Program-made: the position numbers and the translations under genes
Notes under the pieces: model-generated
Told to the model about the DNA's origin: nothing
Seen by the model: the letters and a program-made list of their open reading frames with translations, nothing else
Database searches by the model: none
Source: Peronospora farinosa
Taxonomy: Eukaryota; Oomycota; Peronosporomycetes; Peronosporales; Peronosporaceae
Direction: 5' to 3'
Assembly: GCA_947646735.1 (NCBI GenBank)
Contig: CANTFK010000842.1
Span: forward strand, 186,001-250,000
Length of the DNA: 64,000 nucleotides
In this document: in pieces, positions 44,440 through 55,797 of the stretch
How the letters are laid out: each line of letters begins with the position of its first letter
How positions within the stretch are numbered: position 1 is the stretch's first letter

Positions 44440-45283
44440 TATGCCTAGTTAGGCGGTGCAACCACACGAGACATCTGTCTCTTTACCGAGATTATGTGAA
44501 AACGCGGCGTCTACAGACGATCGCATCGTAATGCCCACTCCCTGGCCTGCCACCGCGTATAGAAATGGCCAAAATGAACCTGTTGATGTTTAGATCTGAG
44601 CATGGCGGCGCTCATTGTGTGGAAAAACGCTAGGAGAATTTGTGCCCCTCAAGAAAATTGTAATTGGAAGCAAATAAATTATGGTCACTCCCTCGATCCA
44701 ATAAGTATGATTAGGCCTCGCAGGGTCTTAAAGTCCGGCAAGGGCCTCAACGGGGCAGAGCACGTACAAGGTTCAGGATCCTGAGGATGACACGGTAGTG
44801 GGACATCCCCTTCGTGAGTCGGCAGTCCGGCGCTGTGTGTGTTTGTGGATCTCTTGCGTCGTTTGAGAATTCACTTCACCACGAATTCAACTTCAACTTC
44901 TCGGACCAAAAAAGGAATTTTACCTTTTTCTCCCTTTAAGATCTTAACGCTCAACTTTGGCGGGCAAGCCTTTGGCTATTCAGCGGGCATGACATGTAGC
45001 GTGTTGGCATATCCGACGCTATCATGGTCATGAACCTGTTCAGATTAGCGTTGTTTTATAACGCATAGAAGATTAAAGGCGTGCCTTAAACACTTTATAA
45101 CCTTAAACTAAAATTTGGTCGATCTGTTTGGACCCTAATTAACGCTGTTAGCTTATCTAGCGCGAGTTATTTCTCCGAAGAGAAATTATCGAGACTCGTT
45201 ATCCTCACAGAGAGTCATTCGTTAATGTTTATGTGTAGGATTGATTACGAGTGCTATTAAGTGTAGCGGAGCTATACAGCTCT
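44440..45283. other. LTR-end relic and unassigned sequence
   Basis: 44817-44880 resembles the end of the TGTGG-type LTRs (GTCGGCAGTCCGGC, TCACTTCACCACGAATTC; compare 25605-25672). Otherwise no gene or repeat recognised. Confidence 0.4.
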
Positions 45284-45851
45284 TATGTCAGAGGCGGAAA
45301 AACGGCAAAAAGCCACTAAGATTTACAGAACTAATGGTACGACTGAAGAAGTCTACCCATTTTAAAGAACTAGGAGAGACTTAGCTAAGTTGAAAACATT
45401 GGTATGTGACAGGAACTCACTGGAGGTCGGTAATGACATTGGCTCGTGATAGTATAATCGAGGAATCTTTTAAAATTTAGAATGGTACTATCCTGGGTAC
45501 TACAAGAAGTACGGTCTCTCTAAAGAGACGGCAGCGTCGCCAATCGGCTGCTGCAAGACGCAAAGCGTCTATTTTTATCACGCGGTGATGTCATCGAGCA
45601 GCTGTATAATCTTGTCATTGGAGTTGCAGTTAAATGTGCTGGTGAGGCTGGCCTTGAAGCCCTCTCATCATTAGACACTCTGTTAGAGCTAGACGAAATT
45701 TTTGTCGATAAATTTCAACAAGTCTCGAAGGATGGTAATCTATCTAATATGGTGGTCTTTGGATTTGAACTCTAGCTGTACTCATCTTAGCTTGACGATG
45801 AGGCAGTCCTTAGAGATACAAAGGCAGCACTTAGTGCACGCAATGTATCCT
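45284..45851 (+). pseudogene. Unrecognised decayed coding sequence, interrupted by the copia insertion
   Basis: Protein-like stretches. 45284-45361: MSEAEKRQKATKIYRTNGTT then EEVYPF and stop. Then RRDLAKLKTLVCDRNSLEVG. From about 45517 to 45775: RDGSVANRLLQDAKRLFLSR, GDVIEQLYNLVIGVAVKCAG, EAGLEALSSLDTLLELDEIF and NMVVFGFEL, stop. Then, in the same frame, LDDEAVLRDTKAALSARNVS up to 45851. I do not recognise the family. The same frame resumes beyond the copia element at 51338. It could be a host pseudogene or part of another transposon. Confidence 0.45.
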
Positions 45852-46118
45852 TGTTGGAAAGTGGAACTTCGTATCTAGCCGGGTACTAGATGTACGCCGG
45901 TGAAGTCTGCTAGGTAGTTCTAGAATAGTCTATATTGGGGTAGCTTTAGAACGTTCGATGCATAGAAAAATTGTGTGGGAGCGGCAGAGGCCGCTGCACT
46001 GAGTAAGATCACTTTGCGATCGGTAAGCCACTGAGGAGGCCCGCGGCGGCGGGCCGAAACGCGTCTGGCACGCGTCCGTAAGTAAAGTCATTTTGTCATG
46101 CGTTTCTAGTTTCTAACA
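45852..46118 (+). repeat. Copia LTR A, first copy
   Basis: 267 bp, TGTTGGAAAG to TTCTAACA, with a second copy at 46642-46908 at about 95% or better by eye. Preceded by ATCCT. Confidence 0.85.
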
Positions 46119-46641
46119 GGTTGTGAGCCCAAGATTGCGCGCGCGTCACCAAGTATGGGAAAGCGCTGCTGCACAAGTGCGAAACGAAGTAGCTCGTGTC
46201 AGAGGACTGAGTGGAAGGAATGATCGGCGCAAGTGAGACGAGTTGGTGCTAGGGGGAGCACACACACACACGAAGGATGGATGGCAGTACCAAGCAAGCT
46301 AACAATGGCTGGTGCATCCGAAGTCAAGCTACGACGCGGAGCCATGGAGAAATGCAAAAGACAGCAATTTGGAGACATAAGGACGGCTATAACGAAGTGC
46401 AAGACGACGAAGAAGCGTAAGAAGTTTGTGGACCATTAGACCGCCGATGAGTCGAGCGGGTCGATGCGAGAACGACGCTGAAGTCGGGATATGCTGGCGG
46501 AATGCTCAAGGCGGCGCAAGGAATACGTGCGTACAAGCAGTCAGCGCATGTACTCTTGACAGGAATGCTGAAGATGAGCAGTCAACGAGCGCGCTAATAG
46601 CGTCGGGTACCAAGTTGCACACTCTCACCGGCGAGGGGGAG
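46119..46641 (+). mobile_element. Internal region of a non-autonomous copia mini-element (TRIM-like)
   Basis: 523 bp between two LTR A copies. It starts with GGTTGTGAGCCCAAG, one mismatch from the complement of an initiator-Met tRNA anticodon arm, the half-tRNA primer type of Drosophila copia. It ends in the polypurine tract GGCGAGGGGGAG just before the second LTR. It lacks gag-pol; the 68-codon ORF at 46233-46439 is not convincing. A short CA tract lies near 46260. Confidence 0.65.
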
Positions 46642-46908
46642 TGTTGGAAAGTGGAACTTCGTATCTAGCCGGGTACTAGATGTACGCCGGTGAAGTCTGC
46701 TAGGTAGTTCTAGAATAGTCTATATTGAGGTAGTTCTAGAACGTTTGATGCATAGAAAAATTGTGTGGGAGCGGCAGAGGCCGCTGCACTGAGTAAGATC
46801 ACTTTGCGATCGGTAAGCCACTGAGGAGGCCCGCGGCGGCGGGCAAAACGCTTCTGGCACGCGTCCGTAAGTAAAGTCATTTTGTCATGCGTTTTTAGTT
46901 TCTAACAG
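46642..46908 (+). repeat. Copia LTR A, second copy
   Basis: 267 bp, the same termini as the first copy. The sequence after it (GGTAAACAGCCGC) is not a primer-binding site and passes at once toward copia gag, so the autonomous element's own 5' LTR and primer site are missing. Confidence 0.85.
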
Positions 46909-46929
46909 GTAAACAGCCGCAAGACGCTC

Positions 46930-47752
46930 AAGAACAACTTCGCCGCTCCCATGTCTGCGAAAAGGGCTGAATTCATCCTTGGAGCGACAATTACTTCCAC
47001 TGGGAGTTTGTCATGCGAATGACGCTGGCGAGAAAGGGACTGCTATCACACATCCAGATGGTCAAGCCCGAAGCTGAGATGACTGAAGCGTGGGTGATTA
47101 ATGACATGAAGGCACTGGGATTGATTGCTCAAGGCATTGCGGTGGAGCATCACACCAAGATTCGGTCGGCAACGACGGCTATCCAGGCATGGATTACGTT
47201 GCGTGAGTTCTACAATCGTACGACCATGCACAATCGGGTGGCGATGACCCGCCGTCTTCATGATTTTAAGATGGACGACGGCGTGACGATGACCCAGCAT
47301 CTGGACAAGTTTGATCAACTTATTGTTGGTCTCCAGTCTCTGGGAGAGCCAATTGACGAAGCGCGACAGCTCGTGGTTTTGCTCAGCAGTCTGCCTGCAG
47401 AGGACGAGATCATCGCGTCGATCGTGGAGAACGCCAAGGACGTCACTCACATTGAGGTAAAGGAGAAGCTTCTTAAGGAGTATGAGCGACAGGACAAGAA
47501 GGAAGCCACGGAACGCGCGCTAAAGGCTACAACACATGGGATCAAGTCGAAGAACGCAAGGTTCGACAAGAGCGAAAGGAACAATGGACGCAAGGACAAC
47601 ATCTCAAGGAAACAAAGTGGATTCAAAGGCAAATGCTTCAACTGTGACAAGTTCGGTCACATGAAGCGGGACTGCCCGGACTTTAAGGGCCTGGCAAAAA
47701 TGAAGTGGACGCTGTTTTCGCTGCCGGGGAGAGTCGATCATCAGGGTGGCTG
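46930..47752 (+). CDS. Copia Gag
   Basis: Frame 47013-47753 opens VMRMTLARKGLLSHIQMVKP (the annotated start may be upstream of this). Contains AWITLREFYNRTTMHNRVAM, the UBN2/Retrotran_gag_2-type core (LHDFKMDDGVTMTQHLDKFD, LSSLPAEDEII), a basic linker, and one CCHC knuckle CFNCDKFGHMKRDC near 47635-47676. It packages element RNA in virus-like particles. This frame is clean to its stop and overlaps the protease frame at 47705. Upstream coding 46930-47012 is in another frame (KTLKNNFAAPMSAKRAEF), so one frameshift precedes it. Confidence 0.82.
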
Positions 47753-49218
47753 ATCGACAGTGGTGCAACGGCACACATGACTATGACGCCGCACCGAGAA
47801 GACTTGTTCGACTACAAAAACCTAGTGACAAGCATTGAGGTGACCATCGCGGATGGAAAGAAGATCCGTGTGGTAGGAACCGGATCGGTGCGTTTAACGG
47901 GCATTGACGGCAAGCGCATTCGGATGTTAGATGTTCTCCACATCCCTGGCCTGGATCGACGACTACTATCGGTCGGCAAGCTTGCAGAACGCGGACTCAA
48001 TGTTGAGTTCGAGCGCACATCATGTATCATTTGGAACAAAAAGCAAGCCACCGCCTCGGGGAAAAAGGTCGGCAAGGCCTACATACTAGAATGTCAGCAG
48101 GAAACGGCGCATTACGTGGAATATTCGGACGTCGATAGCAATTATGATCTTTGGCACGCTCGTATGGGTCACTTGAATAAGGACGCGCTGGAAAAGACGC
48201 AGCGTGTGACGACTGGTATTTCAATTACCAATTTCAAGACGAAGGCGCTATGCAGTGGATGCTTGAAAGGCAAGCAAATGGTGACACAATTCCCATCTCA
48301 TTCACAGACGAAGACGTCTCGTGTTCTGGAACTTGTGCACACGGACGTAATGGGACCGATGAAGACGAGATCAAAAGGTGGCGCAAAGTATGTGCTTACC
48401 TTCGTTGACGACTACTCAAAGTACGTTGTGGAATACTTCCTTAAAAGAAGAGCGAAGTGCCGAGAAGATTTGAGTCTTTCAAGACCATGTACGAGAATCA
48501 GTGGGGAGAGCGCATCAAGTGTCTAAGTTCTGACAACGGCACTGAGTTTGTAAACAAGGCCATGGATGAAATCTGTCAGCGTAACGGAATTGTTCATTAA
48601 AAGACTGTGCCATACAGCCCTCAACAAAATGGAGTGGCTGAGCGGATGAACCGAAAGATTATGGAGAAGGCACGGAGCATGATGCACTACAAGGGTGTTT
48701 CTACTTCCTGGTGGGCAGAGGCAATTAGCACGGCAGTGTACTTAATTAACCGGACAACAAATAGCACACACACTGACGCGACTCCATACGAGATTGGATT
48801 TAAGATGAAGCCTCGACTAGACCACTTGCGAGTGTTTGGATCAATTGGTTATGCTCATGTCGACGACGCTAAGCGCACCAAGCGCACCAAGCTCGAGCCA
48901 AAAAGCTTCAAGTGTTTGTTTCTTGGCTATGGGGTCAATACGAAGGGCTATCGCGTCTATAATCTGGATCTAAATAAAGTCAAGATATCAAGATCAGTGA
49001 AGCTCGACGAACGCGAAGTGAATGGAATTTATAGCACGTCGACGATGACAGAAAATACTGAAGTCATCAACGTGATAAAGGACATCGAAGAAGTGGCTCA
49101 GCCGGAAAATGAGAAGGAACATCCTGTGGAGGATGAACCAATGGAATCGACAGCGGACCCATTTGAAGTCGTTGAGATGCAAGAAGATGAACATGAGCCT
49201 ATATCATCAGGAAGATAA
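47705..49218 (+). pseudogene. Copia protease and integrase
   Basis: 47705-48526: retropepsin LIDSGATAHM near 47751, then the pre-integrase zinc finger (LWHARMGHLNKDALEKTQ ... CSGCLKGKQ near 48150-48275) and the first integrase Asp in VHTDVMGPM near 48335. A frameshift lies near 48455. SSDNGTEFVN (second Asp) near 48528 follows in another frame, then a TAA at 48598-48600. 48607-49218: PYSPQQNGVAERMNRKIMEK (catalytic Glu), WWAEAISTAVYLINR, HLRVFGSIGYAH, SFKCLFLGYGVNTKGYRVY, then an acidic tail. Gene order protease-integrase-RT-RNase H marks Ty1/copia. One frameshift and one stop inactivate it. Confidence 0.9.
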
Positions 49219-49263
49219 TTAACGACATATCATCGACAACATGAGTTAACAGCAAACAGTGAC

Positions 49264-50493
49264 ATGGTTTTCAGGCCCGAAAGGGAACGATCTCGACGTC
49301 CAAGAGAACCATCACTTCTTCTTGGGAATGGATTGATTATGGCTGACGAGAACACAATGGATAGCGACGATGATCCTGACAATGACGATCATTTCTATCC
49401 GCCGTCACTCAAACGACCTCGTATTGATGAAGATAACCTGCTTGCAGAAGCTGTACTAGCATATGCGGCAAGTATTGGTGATGCAAATGATGCAACGACG
49501 ACATATCAGCAAGCCATGGACAGCGACGAAGTCAAGGAATGGGTGAAGGCTATGAGCGCTGAGCTTGAAGCTCATTCGGAAAATGGTTCATGGAGTCTTG
49601 TCCCGAAGATGAAGAACGTCCGATAATCGGATGCAGGTGGGTATTCGCTAAAAGCGCAACGAGCACGGACAGGTGGTGCGTTACAAGGCCCGACTTGTCG
49701 CAAAAGGATTCAAGCAGAGTTCGGAGTCGATTTTTTTGAGACGTACTCACCCGTAGCAAACATGAACTCGATCAGGCTCGTGCTGGCTGTGGTGGTGGCG
49801 AAGGGATACGTGACCGAACAGATGGATGCAGACACGGCGTTTCTAACAGTGATTTTAAAGAAGAGGTGTACATGGAAGTACCTAATGGCATAAAAAATGC
49901 TGAAAAGATGATGTGCAAGCTAGACAAGGCAATTTACGGACTCAAACAAGCTGCGAGTGCCTGGAACAAGACTATCCATGCTGTGTTCCTGAAAATTGGT
50001 TTTCAAAGCAGTGGAGCAGATCAGTGCGTCTATGTCAAGGTCAACAATGGCAGATTCGTCTATGTGTGTCTTTACGTCGACGACATGATCATCGCTGCCA
50101 AGACCAGTAGAGAGATCCAGGAATTCAAGACAGCACTGAAAAATTCGTTTAAGATGAAGGAGCTCGGTGAGGTCAAGTTTATTCTAGGTACGGAGATCGA
50201 TCATGATCGTAACGGTAGTACGCTGATGATTCGTCAGACTCGCTATATCGAGGACGTGGTCTGCCGGTTAAACCAAGATGAAGCCAAGGCAGTTGTCAAC
50301 CCATGCGAGTCTGGATTGAAGCTATCAAAGGTACAATCACCAGCTACGGACGCTGAAAGAGAAGAAATGCAGTCGAAGCCGTACAGGTCGTTGATTGGAT
50401 GTCTGCTATACATCACAACATGTACGCGACCTGATGTGGCGTATATAATCACACAGTTGTCACGTTTTTTGGAAAATCCTGGTCAACACCATT
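49264..50493 (+). pseudogene. Copia reverse transcriptase
   Basis: 49264-49626: linker, then AMDSDEVKEWVKAMSAELEA, the RT entry. The frame breaks at 49623 and again near 49660-49860 (ARLVAKGF-like, DFFETYSPVANMNSIRLVLA, EQMDADTAFL). 49866-50495: MEVPNGIKNAEKMMCKLDKA, YGLKQAASAWN, catalytic YVDD near 50076, KMKELGEVKFILGTEI, SLIGCLLYITTCTRPDVAY. All RT blocks are present; three frame breaks. Confidence 0.88.
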
Positions 50494-51065
50494 GATAGGC
50501 TGCCATTCGTGTTCTTCGATATCTCAAGACTACAAGAGACTACGGCATAATCTACGATGGCAGCGCAAGCGAGGTCCAAGCAACAGCATACACGGACGCG
50601 GACTGGGGAAGCAACATCGACGATCGACGCTCGGTTTCAGGCATAATGGTGATGGTTGGTGGCGCACCAGTCGTGTTCAAGTCCAAGTACCAGCGCACTG
50701 TGGCATTGAGATCGGCAGAGGCGGAGTACATGGCCTTAAGCTTTTGTACCCAGGAAGTACTGTGGGTCCGCGCGATGCTCAAGGATCTCGGTCATGAGCA
50801 AGTGGGAGCGACTTTGGTCTATGAAGATAATCAAGGTGCGATTGGGCTTGCAAGCAACTCAGGATACAAAGCCAGGACCAAGCACGTCGACATCCGTCAC
50901 CACTTCATCCGAGAGAATGTGGCTCAAGACATTATTGTGGTCAAGTACAAGTCAACGGTGGACCAGCTGGGAGACATGTTGACCAAGGCACTCGGGACGA
51001 AGCGACTTAAGTACTTGCTCCAAGCAAGTGGAATCAGACCAAGGCGCAGTCAGCATAAGCGGTGA
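50494..51065 (+). pseudogene. Copia RNase H
   Basis: After a stop at 50493 and one frameshift: YTDADWGSNIDDRRSVSG near 50592-50645 (first Asp), then ORF 50646-51065 with VALRSAEAEYMALSFCTQEV (Glu), VYEDNQGAIGLASNSGYKAR (Asp), TKHVDIRHHFIREN. Complete catalytic set. Ends with a TGA at 51063, then the polypurine tract and LTR B. Confidence 0.88.
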
Positions 51066-51072
51066 GTGGGAG
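51061..51072 (+). promoter_or_regulatory. Copia polypurine tract
   Basis: GGTGAGTGGGAG directly before TGTTGATATT, the expected plus-strand priming site. It resembles the tract before the second LTR A. Confidence 0.7.
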
Positions 51073-51332
51073 TGTTGATATTTTACCGCTGAATGCATGT
51101 TGGACAGGCGAATGGCGTTATATGATATCATATTCGTATCCTGACATTTCAGGATACGGATATGATAAAGGCCAATACCTGAAAGGACATGAAGATATTA
51201 ACGGACATATCTAGATGACGTAAGTAACAAAGATCTGACGAGGAAAGGCTTAGATGTAGCTCAAGGTAGTGAACTAAGGACCAAATATATTTTCCTCACA
51301 ATTTGCCTTCTTCTACATATATCAATTCAACA
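51073..51332 (+). repeat. Copia LTR B (3' LTR)
   Basis: 260 bp, TGTTGATATT to AATTCAACA, followed by ATCCT. Unrelated in sequence to LTR A. It contains an 18-bp stem (51127-51144 with 51149-51166, one G-T pair, loop CATT). Confidence 0.75.
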
Positions 51333-51337
51333 ATCCT

Positions 51338-51486
51338 CTATCCTGAAGATTCTCTAAGGTCCCGAATTCCGTTTGTTAAGGAATTATCAAGACATGGGTA
51401 CTATATATGCAACACATTTATTGAATGTTGCTGGTGAATTACTGAGTTTTGTGGCATTACCAACCATTCCTAGAGCATACTACTAG
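51338..51486 (+). pseudogene. Continuation of the unrecognised coding sequence after copia
   Basis: When 45852-51337 is removed the frame of 45517-45851 continues: SSILKIL, stop, then open for 43 codons (PEFRLLRNYQDMGTIYATHL, LNVAGELLSFVALPTIPRAY) to a TAG at about 51487. No family recognised. Confidence 0.4.
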
Positions 51487-51613
51487 AACTGCATAAAGTT
51501 GTGTACGGAATGTACCGTTCACGCATCAGAATCTAAATGATACCATATATCAGATTGATGGATGAAGAGATGATACTACTAGACATACCATCTATGATTA
51601 TTTTTAAAAGTAT

Positions 51614-51930
51614 TGTAACGGGGCTAGAGCTCCATTACTTACAAACACTATAGGTCTTACGAGGAAGGCAAGGGAGCACGCAATAACTAGCGTGCTGAGG
51701 TATATTTCAACTCTGATTTTAATTTTTTTATGTTTTTATACTGAATATAAGTGATCCCATACGCATGGGAACCACTTAACTACAGATCTCTTCTGATAAT
51801 GAGACTGATTCTCACTTACCTGCGAATAGAGATACGAATGACTACACCCGCTATCTCGGGTGTAGCATATAACTACTTATGTAATATGAACTTAACAATA
51901 TCTGATTGTGTAACGGTGCACCCCTTAACA
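51614..51930 (+). mobile_element. Solo LTR (TGTAACGGGG...CTTAACA)
   Basis: 317 bp, homologous to 18992-19322 throughout, including the hairpin CTACACCCGCTATCTCGGGTGTAG region. No internal sequence on either side. Flanks AGTAT and CCACC do not match. Confidence 0.75.
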
Positions 51931-52084
51931 CCACCCCCACACAGAATAGTACACACTCTTGGGTGCGACAAATACAGGAAAAATCCGACTTAATCAATTT
52001 ACGGCATCATCATATGCTTGTAGACAATCATGTCCACGCACAACACCACTTTAACTCGGCAAAATAGAAACGACGGCGAGCAAC

Positions 52085-53469
52085 TCCTGGCACCGTCCAA
52101 CGTGGCGGTGCCCAACCATTCGCGAACATATGCGGAGGGTCTTTGCGCCTGGGAGAAGTAAGACTGCAGCGGAATTGGACACTCGCGTGGTGATGAAGAG
52201 ATGCGCGAGATGTGGCGACGATGGAGGCGTGCTCGGGAAAAACCGACCTTGGCTACGTATGGCGTAAGACAAGCTTCGCTGGACGAGTTTTGGATTGCAT
52301 TCGTCCGCCAATGGAACACCGAGACGTCTTTTGCCGAACTCGAACCGATATGCGAAGAGCAACGTCGTCGTTTCGGACTCGCGTAAGCCCGCGAGATGGT
52401 GCATGAGTTGCCGTGGGCTGCGGACCGTCCCTCTTGCTTTGTAAACTGGAAAGAACGTTGCCATCATTTTGAACGCCACGGCGTAGCGCGCCCAAACCGC
52501 GCTCAGTGGATGTCCATTCTTGGCGATTGTCCGATTTCAGAGGAGGAGCGCACGTGGATTGGGAGGCATGAGCGAGTGCGTGATGAACACCAATGAGCGC
52601 ATGGGTGGTCTCGAATAAACGTGCGTCAAAACTCTGCACTGACCCCAAGAAATCGCTCTCCAACGGTGGAGGTTCCAACATCGCGACCTGCGCGGCGCTC
52701 TCGATCAGCGATGTATCTTAATATCGCGAGCTGCTCGACGCTCGCAATCCCGCTCACCGCCCGGTCTTTGTCGCTCATGATATCCGGAACGTCCGCGAGA
52801 AGTGTTGCGCGAGGTTCCCACGTATCGCTATTCCGGGGACAGCCGAGCCGGCGAACGCGATAATGTCGCGTTTCCGGAACGAGGTTTGTCTGAGCGAGGG
52901 CGGCGCCATGCACAGTCTGAGGCGGGTCACGATGTTCTAAGATTAATTCCACAAGCCAACGTCGATTTCCAGCGCTGTCAAATAACGGCGGTGGACCTTC
53001 GCGCGAAACGCAGCGTGAGGCACCGGAGTCTGAACGACCGGTGCCGACTACTTCGGTCGTGGCGCAGCTCCAGGTACTCGATCGGCGGGTTACGTTCGTA
53101 GACCATGATGCAAGGCAATCACGTGAGCTTGCTGAGGCTACTAAGAGTCTCGCAGAGAAGGCATTTTCTGCGATTGCTGGGTTCTCTTAGCGACTCGAGC
53201 GTTTGGAGCAGTCAAATGCTGCTCTTCGACGGGACTACGTGGGGTTGCGCGGGCGCACCAGCCCGATCTGCCAAGACCTCCGCGTTATCGGGGACCGCGT
53301 TATGCAACTGCGTCACATCAGTTTTCGAAAGGAGGACCGCCGACCAGTAACGCTTGAGACGACCGACGTCGAAAGTAGGGTGAAGACGCATCGACGAAGG
53401 GATGTCCAGTTCGTAGGCATCCCCGTTCACCTTAATTACTTTGAATGGACCAATATACCGTGGTGCTAG
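52085..53469 (+). pseudogene. Antisense accessory ORF of X''
   Basis: Plus strand here because X'' is reversed. 52201-52386 and 52396-52596 repeat the Trp-rich domain (MREMWRRWRRAREKPTLATY ... SILGDCPISEEERTWIGRHE) with a stop between. 53050-53270 repeats the coiled coil (RELAEATKSLAEKAF, LERLEQSNAALRRDY). Upstream it extends to about 52085, beyond the point where X is truncated. Confidence 0.55.
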
Positions 53470-54439
53470 TTTCAGTGTGCCAAGATTTGTCACTTTTATG
53501 CGTCGGGTATGCTTGTCGTCGAAAGTAGAGCCAAATTACCAACCTTAAACATCTCAAAATCCTTGCGTCCGCGCTTATCTGCGGACGCCTTCTGCTTATC
53601 GACCACAGCGGCAATAGCGTCGCGCACAAATCGCGCGACAGGCTGATGATGTATCACAAATTCGTCGATCAAAGAAGAGTTCGACAGACGGACTCCCGAT
53701 GAAGACTGAGCTGCGCTTGCCGGAGGAGAAATATTCTGTGACTTGGAACGCGTTTGCACCGCATGTAGCGAGTTGTGTAATGTTTTTCACGAGGAAGTTA
53801 GTGGCACTGAGAAATCCGGTGCCCTTCCCCCCAACAAGAGTAGAAGAATCGGCCAAACCAAGAAGAGCCGGGACGCGCGGATGACGGGCGGTATTCAAGA
53901 AAAGGGGGACCAAACCAGTCGAAGCGTGAACAGCGTTGTTCAACGCGAGCTCAGTCATGGGTACGAACTCGCTCCATGACGTAAAAAACCTGGTGTAACT
54001 GCGCAGAACGTCTTCCAACACGCGATTGACATACTCGTTCTGTCCATCCATTTCAGGATGCGCGGTGGTAGACATCATCAGACGAGTGCTGAGAATCTCG
54101 AACAAGCGAGACCAAAATGTGGCCGTGAATCGAGGATCGCGGTCAGATACAATCGTTGCGGGCATGCCATGGTGTTTGAAGACCACGTATACGAAGAGAG
54201 CCGCGGTGTTCTCGGCCGTGATGGAAGCAGCGACAGGTGAAAGATGCGCCATACCACTTACTAACCCTCTTACTAAACCTGCCGTGATGGAAGCAGCGAC
54301 AGGTGAAAGATGCGCCATACCACTTACTAACTCTCTTACTAAACCTGTCCACGATGACTAGGATGCCTGTGCGCCCCTGCGCATCGGCTGGTAATCCAAA
54401 GGCAAAATCAATACTCACGGAATTCTAAATGCTCGTGTC
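52600..54439 (-). pseudogene. X'' integrase core, C-terminus and chromodomain
   Basis: Copies of 25673-27686: [13 protein letters not shown] near 54145, MDGQNEYVNRVLED near 54040, LAPRYIGPFKVIKV near 53465, chromodomain YRVRRLGCP near 52860-52800. One 66-bp duplication (54245-54385) and no 200-bp duplication. Confidence 0.85.
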
Positions 54440-55797
54440 TGTGGTGGAGTGGGTTCTCAAAATTGTATGATGAGACCCCAAACCACTCACTGTGCCGGAC
54501 TGCCGACTGTCGGAGGGGGTACCCCGATGCCGCGTATGAACCTTCTCTCACCTTGTGTACCCGTCGGCTGGCGGGTTGCACTCTTCGGAGGACTTGGTGA
54601 CGATGTAGATGTCTGCCTTGAGGGAGGTAGACCTGGGGGGCCTCGAGTGGATATGCTTCACTCGGTGGGCCGGTAGGTGGCCACTCGATCGACCTTGTCG
54701 AGAGTGGACTTAGAGCCAAATTCTTCAGGGAGCTTGTCGTCCCTGGCCTTTTCCTTCTGTTTCAGGGGTATTAACCACCTGACCTTTACGTTGCTACCGG
54801 ACCTTGAGGTGAGGGAGACCGCTTCCGATAGCGGGTCTTGGGGGGTGTTGCTACTCGAACGAGCTCACAGGCCAAATATATCCTAGAGCTCTATTCGCCC
54901 TTGAACTTCGCTATGCAACTGTCTTCGACGGGGGGCCAAAATATATCCCTTCCCGGAACAGTGAGTAACTTAGAGCAAGTTCTTCTTGGGTGACGGAGTC
55001 GTGCCACGTGGGTTTCAGCTCGCACTTGAGTCTAACCACACGTCTGTCTTCAACGGGGGGGCCAAATATATCCCTTTCCCGGAACAGGCGTGTGGCCAGA
55101 CTCGAGTTCCTTTACAGCGCGACGAAGACTTGCCAAGTAGATCGCAAATTGAGTAGTATTTAATATAGTCCTATCCTTTTAGCTCCTTTACTCTATCCTT
55201 GCCTGAAGCTCTGATTCCTTGCGTCGACTAGTCTGATCCTTGTATTAACTTGTCAGGAGTGGCTGAACCCCGAGGGGCCGAGGTCGACCAATGAGGGACC
55301 CAGGTCTACCCGCGAGGGACCGGGTCGACCCAGGTCTACCAACGAGGGACCGGGTCGACCGATGAGGGATCGGGTCTACCGATGAGGGACCGGGTCGACC
55401 AATGAGGGACCCAGGTCTACCAACGAGGGACCGGGTCGTCCGATGAGGGATCGGGTCTACCGATGAGGGACCGGGTCGACCAATGAGGGACCCAGGTCGA
55501 CCTATGAGGGACCCGGGTCTACCAACGAGGGACCGGGTCGACCGATGAGGGACCCAGGTCTACCGATGAGGGCCATGGTCGACTCCCTTCGGTACCGGTT
55601 AAACAGTACCCTGGTAATGACCTCTCCTTTGTTTGCATTTCACATTCTCAGCCAACGGTCGCTTCACTCCGAGGTTCCCTTTATCTTCGGTCCCTTCTCT
55701 CTGGTGCGTGGTCCCTTCTCCCTAGTCCACGGCCCCTTATCCCTTCAATCCAACTGGCCCCTGGGTTCTTCACAATTTAGGAAAGCACTTCACCACA
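54440..55797 (-). mobile_element. Solo LTR inside X'' integrase
   Basis: 1,358 bp reverse copy of 24304-25672 in the same target. Its minisatellite (55262-55580) has a different unit order. Confidence 0.85.

Noticed and set aside
46233..46439. 68-codon ORF in the copia mini-element as a real gene
   Set aside because: No recognisable domain, overlaps a CA tract, and TRIM-like elements normally lack coding.
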